A stretch of DNA of 64,000 nt from Epiperipatus broadwayi (Eukaryota > Onychophora > Udeonychophora > Euonychophora > Peripatidae). The notes below the pieces were generated by a model. That model was not told the DNA's origin. It did no database searches and worked only from the letters and a program-made list of their open reading frames with translations. Both the position numbers and the translations under genes were made by a program. Below, one piece after another: positions 60,560 to 64,000 of the stretch (positions are counted from its first letter, which is position 1; every line of letters begins with the position of its first letter). Location of the stretch: positions 355,001-419,000 of the forward strand of contig JAQFVV010000256.1 of the NCBI GenBank assembly GCA_028023455.1, in the 5' to 3' direction.

Positions 60560-61560
60560 TTTTTACAAGATTAAGGAAGGGCGAATAATAAGTTATATTA
60601 TTTCTCCTTTAATTTGTTCTGTTTATATATAATTATTTGGAAAAGAAAATTGTTATTAAGAAGGGTTGTTTATATTAAAGTTATCTGTTAGATATGTTGA
60701 TAATAGTTTGTTTGTAAAAATGATAAATTGGAAGATTTGGTAAATGAGTTTAATTGTTTTGATACTTCTATAAAATATAGAAAGAGGGGGGTTAAGTTTT
60801 GTTAAATTAAAATTTTTAGATTTATTGGTGATTAAAAATGTGAAGAATAATTGTTTGGTATTCGGTCATTGTGTTAAGAGTAAAGAGTAAAAGTCTATAA
60901 TTAAACCTGATAACTATGATCTGTATCTCATAAAGTACCTCCTTTAAGAAATTATTCTTATAGAAGTATTTCATTTAATAGTAATAATATTTGTAATAAT
61001 TCAAAGATTAAAAAAAATATGATTTTATTTCTGTGCCATTTTAAATTGTCTTCTTAAAAAAATATATGTAAAAATAGTAATTTGTTTGGAAGTAAGAAAA
61101 TTGCTTGGGAAAGGGTATTAATTTGAATAATTTATTAAATAATACAAAGGAAATTTTTGATGGAAAGATTATTCCTGGAGTGTTGTCCCTTATTTTTGTA
61201 AAAAAATAAATATAAGTTCAAGCAGTTTGAGCTTAACTGAAAAAATAAAGGTGCATAAAAGTAGGGTTAGAAATGAATATTTTAGTTCTGCTTTATATAT
61301 CCATGAAAAGGATACAGGCCACATTATTAATTTTGATGAAGCTACAGTTGTCTTCTTTGAGAGAAATGAAATAAAAATAAAAATTAAAGAATCTATATTA
61401 TTAAAAATTTATGATTTTGAAGCAATTGACTTATTTAAAAGTTCTTTTAGTATTAAGGGTGGATGGGAGATAAGTAGAATTGTGGGTAATATTTAGTTTA
61501 AATATATTATTTTGTATTACACTTGAGAAATCTCCTTGTAGCAATAAAACTATTGGTTGT
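60560..61560 (+). pseudogene. Penelope-like element, right (plus) copy with RT remnant
   Basis: Begins in RT with LRKG...ISPLICSVYI (around 60573-60635), then the catalytic box RYVDN at 60690-60704, where the second Asp is Asn. Next come KLEDLVNEFN, FDTSIKY, LKFLDLLVIK and IIKPDNYDLYLI (PLE RT/thumb blocks). After several frameshifts, 61227-61496 gives an 89-residue frame with HKSRVRNEYFSSALYI, TGHIINFDEATVVFFERNE and IKESILLK of the GIY-YIG nuclease. TTGAGAA at 61523 and AAAAC at 61546 mark the hammerhead-like tail. It is the head-to-head partner of 59712-60548. Confidence 0.8.
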
Positions 61561-63519
61561 GTTTTAGAGTTTATGTTTTTGGCTAGTCTGTTTGAATTGT
61601 GAATTTGGGGTAATTTTGATTATATATAGGATAATTTTGATTGTATATACATATATAAACCTTAACTTTAAACATACGCTTTTCAGACACTGAAAAACAT
61701 TTAAATAATCCTTAAAATGTCTTTGAACAAAAATTGCATCTTCATTAAGCATAGGTCATTGTGCCATTAAACTTCTTTTTCCTAATAGTCTAAATTTTTC
61801 CAATATATACTACATCAATATGCTTTATAAAGATTATATTTCCTCTCACACTTGTTGACAGTTACTGACTTTTAATAGATACATGATATTTATGATGTAT
61901 TGTTGTAAAAGGTGTTATGTTTTTATTTTTAAACACAAATTATTTTCACACTTAATACAGTTACATGGATTTTAACTGAACTATTTTTTTAATTTAGCCT
62001 AAATGGCTTTCAGTGTTGTGTTTTGTTTATTTTGTATATAATACATTATTAATATTAGGTACATTTGAGATAATGTAATAATCTGAGCTAACTAAAGACA
62101 GCAATTTAGGTCAAATAAATCTTAATGATCATTTAAACTTTTTCATTAAGGTGACGTACATGAGTGAAGTATTGAATAAGGAAACATAAAATTGTGTAAT
62201 ATATAGTTCTTATATATATTTGAAAATTAATAAACATTAACGTATATATCAAGTTAAAATAAATATAACTTTTTCTCAATTAATAAATGGCAATTACTAA
62301 TCATTTCACTATTTTTAATAGATTATTTTAATAATCTCCTTTCTTTTTTATTCTTCATATAAATAAAAATACAATAAAAGACAAATGATTCCCAAGATGC
62401 ATTTGGTGCTGGCCCAGGTCACCAGCTCTCATATACATCTTTATTACATGAAGAGTATTTATATGGCGAATTGTCACATCTTTATTTACAATCGCCAAAC
62501 TTGCTTCACTCACAACCTTGACTTCTATAATTTTGATAAACCTAACTCCGTTTATCATTAATTATTTATTTAATAGTTGATAATTGTCAATTAGTGTATG
62601 CAAATATTTTTAAAATAAAAACTGATGTAAAAACATGTTTGTACTTAAATAAAGTGATATCAAATATATTTATACCATCTGGAGGATTTTCTAAAATTAA
62701 ATGCTACCTCATAAATTAAAACCAATCAATTTATGAAGAATTAATATTCATTCATTTAATTACATATTTGTAAAATCATTTGATTGATATTTACATACTT
62801 AGATATTTAAATAGAATTATAGTATATCTATTTAAGCTAGATGCAATTAGAGGGGATACTTGGGTATTTATTTGTAAAAAATATTTCTTATGGGAAAAAT
62901 GAGTATTATATATAGTGAACTGTTAAAAATAAAAATGGATTAAATTTATTATTAATTTGAGAATCAAATTAAGTATACTTATAGTATTTATATAAGAATA
63001 ATGTTGCAATGTTGATGAAGTATTGAACACTTCAAATATATCTATTGATGGTATGAGTTGAAAAATAATCATATAGTAATATTTAAAAGTGTAGAAAATC
63101 CTTTAGGTAGAATATGAAGATTTGATATTTCATTTAATTACAAGATTTATATGTCACAATTATTTTTTTTATTTATTATTTAATATGTTGACAATCAAAA
63201 CTTACTTAGGAAATTATTTCCAAAGACATATGTCAGTTTATCATTTTATCAAAAATGCTATTAATAATATAAATGTATTGCTCGACTCATAATTAAAATA
63301 AAAAATAAATAATAATAAAAGAAAAGCTATATAAATTATTTTATAGCTTGGCATGTGAAGAATTATTATAAAGCAGCTACAAAAATGAGGTAATATATGA
63401 TTAAAATATCTGAGAAATAAATAATTTACTAAATTTCACAGTGATATATTTATATATGAATAAATAAATAAATTATTTATTTATTTATTAATGAAAAATA
63501 ATGTTCATTTCAAACAAAC
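61561..63519. other. spacer, nothing recognised
   Basis: Frames at 61564 and 62355 on the minus strand have no recognisable domain. Confidence 0.45.
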
Positions 63520-63525
63520 TTTATT
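63520..63525 (-). promoter_or_regulatory. candidate poly(A) signal AATAAA
   Basis: AATAAA on the minus strand precedes an A/T-rich stretch. It lies at the 3' side of the GC-richer block 63570-64000, the layout expected for a minus-strand 3' UTR. In AT-rich DNA this hexamer is common by chance. Confidence 0.25.
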
Positions 63526-63806
63526 CCCAATTAATAATTTACAATGCATAGTTATTTACAATGATTAAAAGGTGTCATTTGCATTCACTTTGGTGGCTAA
63601 CAGTTCTAAAATTCTTATTACCATGTTGTCTCACTACCCCTCTGCTTCCAGGTTTCAATCATACTTATAGACAATAGCTGTGGTGGTTTTGTTGTCCTTA
63701 CAATCTGACCCTTTGTTTGTTGGCATTGGAGTGGTCTAGTAGCTATCAGTGATGAGCTTGAGATAATCCATTAAGCAATTGTCTTTTTCATTAATGTCAT
63801 TCAATG

Positions 63807-63998
63807 TTATAAATTCACTTGACCCCAGGTTTCATCAGCCAACCAGGATAGACAGGTTCTCTTGTCTTTTTCTTTTATATTTTTGAGAAGGTTAAGCATG
63901 AGATCTTCTGCTAGTTGGTCCAGTTCTTTTTGAAAAGTTATTTTGCACCTAATGGTCCAGATAACAAAGTTTATAAAAGTTGCCAGTCTTATTGTTCT
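63807..63998 (-). CDS. partial open frame of unknown product at window edge
   Basis: The frame is open from the window edge for 63 codons to a stop at 63807. It encodes a non-repetitive, charged sequence unlike the AT-driven frames elsewhere: FQKELDQLAEDLMLNLLKN, then KEKDKRTCLSWLADETWGQ. Local GC is higher than in most of the window. No Met is needed because the frame enters from outside. It could be the last exon of a minus-strand gene, with the rest of the block as 3' UTR, or part of an unrecognised transposon. I do not recognise the family. Confidence 0.35.
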   Translation of the reverse strand, partial: RTIRLATFINFVIWTIRCKITFQKELDQLAEDLMLNLLKNIKEKDKRTCLSWLADETWGQVNL

Positions 63999-64000
63999 GA

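Overview
The window is non-coding, very AT-rich (roughly three quarters A+T by eye) eukaryotic DNA. It has many (TA)n, (TTA)n and tetranucleotide tracts, eroded non-LTR retrotransposons, Penelope-like elements (PLEs), tRNA-derived SINEs and a dense set of foldback (inverted-repeat) elements. This points to an invertebrate animal genome; I cannot fix the phylum. I recognise no bacterial-style gene, no true tRNA or rRNA gene, and no complete host gene. The two best hints of host transcription units are weak: a CCAAT-box region followed by a short ATG exon candidate (23.3-23.6 kb), and a GC-richer minus-strand stretch with an open frame at the right edge (63.5-64.0 kb).

Layout. 0-9 kb: foldbacks, a PLE GIY-YIG endonuclease fragment enclosed by inverted repeats, and a pogo/Tigger-like non-autonomous DNA transposon. 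10-16.7 kb: a tRNA-type SINE, then eroded DNA whose G/C strand bias reverses near 11.8 kb. 17.2-21.2 kb: a minus-strand LINE with a doubled 3' end and long flanking direct repeats, a minus-strand PLE, and a near-perfect inverted repeat of about 715 bp. 27.5-31.1 kb: a GGTA/GATA tract, a hammerhead-SINE copy, a foldback and an RTE-like LINE scrap. 32-37.2 kb: the most remarkable part, three families of repeats carrying recognisable hammerhead ribozymes. 41-44.7 kb: foldbacks, a MITE and a 0.6-kb direct repeat. 47.9-55.1 kb: a SINE with a clear target-site duplication, more foldback pieces and a hAT-like terminus. 57.8-61.6 kb: a 5'-truncated RTE-like LINE and two PLE copies arranged head to head.

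Main result. At least three unrelated repeat families contain type I hammerhead motifs: core CTGATGA, then stem II, then GAAA. In two of them the short stem III and both strands of stem I also pair. The first is a unit of about 410-415 bp arranged as a minus-strand tandem dimer joined head to head to a plus-strand partial dimer (32.08-33.28 kb). The second is a short tRNA-promoter-like SINE with a hammerhead just upstream (37.06-37.22 kb, with decayed copies at 4.1, 27.8 and 36.4 kb). The third is a 0.78-kb foldback with a hammerhead in each arm (35.1-35.9 kb, with fragments at 30.0, 44.7, 51.5 and 52.5 kb). Hammerheads are established in PLEs, schistosome SINE-like repeats and 'retrozymes'. 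PLE protein fragments in the same window, with a hammerhead-like TTGANAA...AAA motif near their ends, suggest PLE machinery as the mobiliser of these small RNAs. That link is inference.
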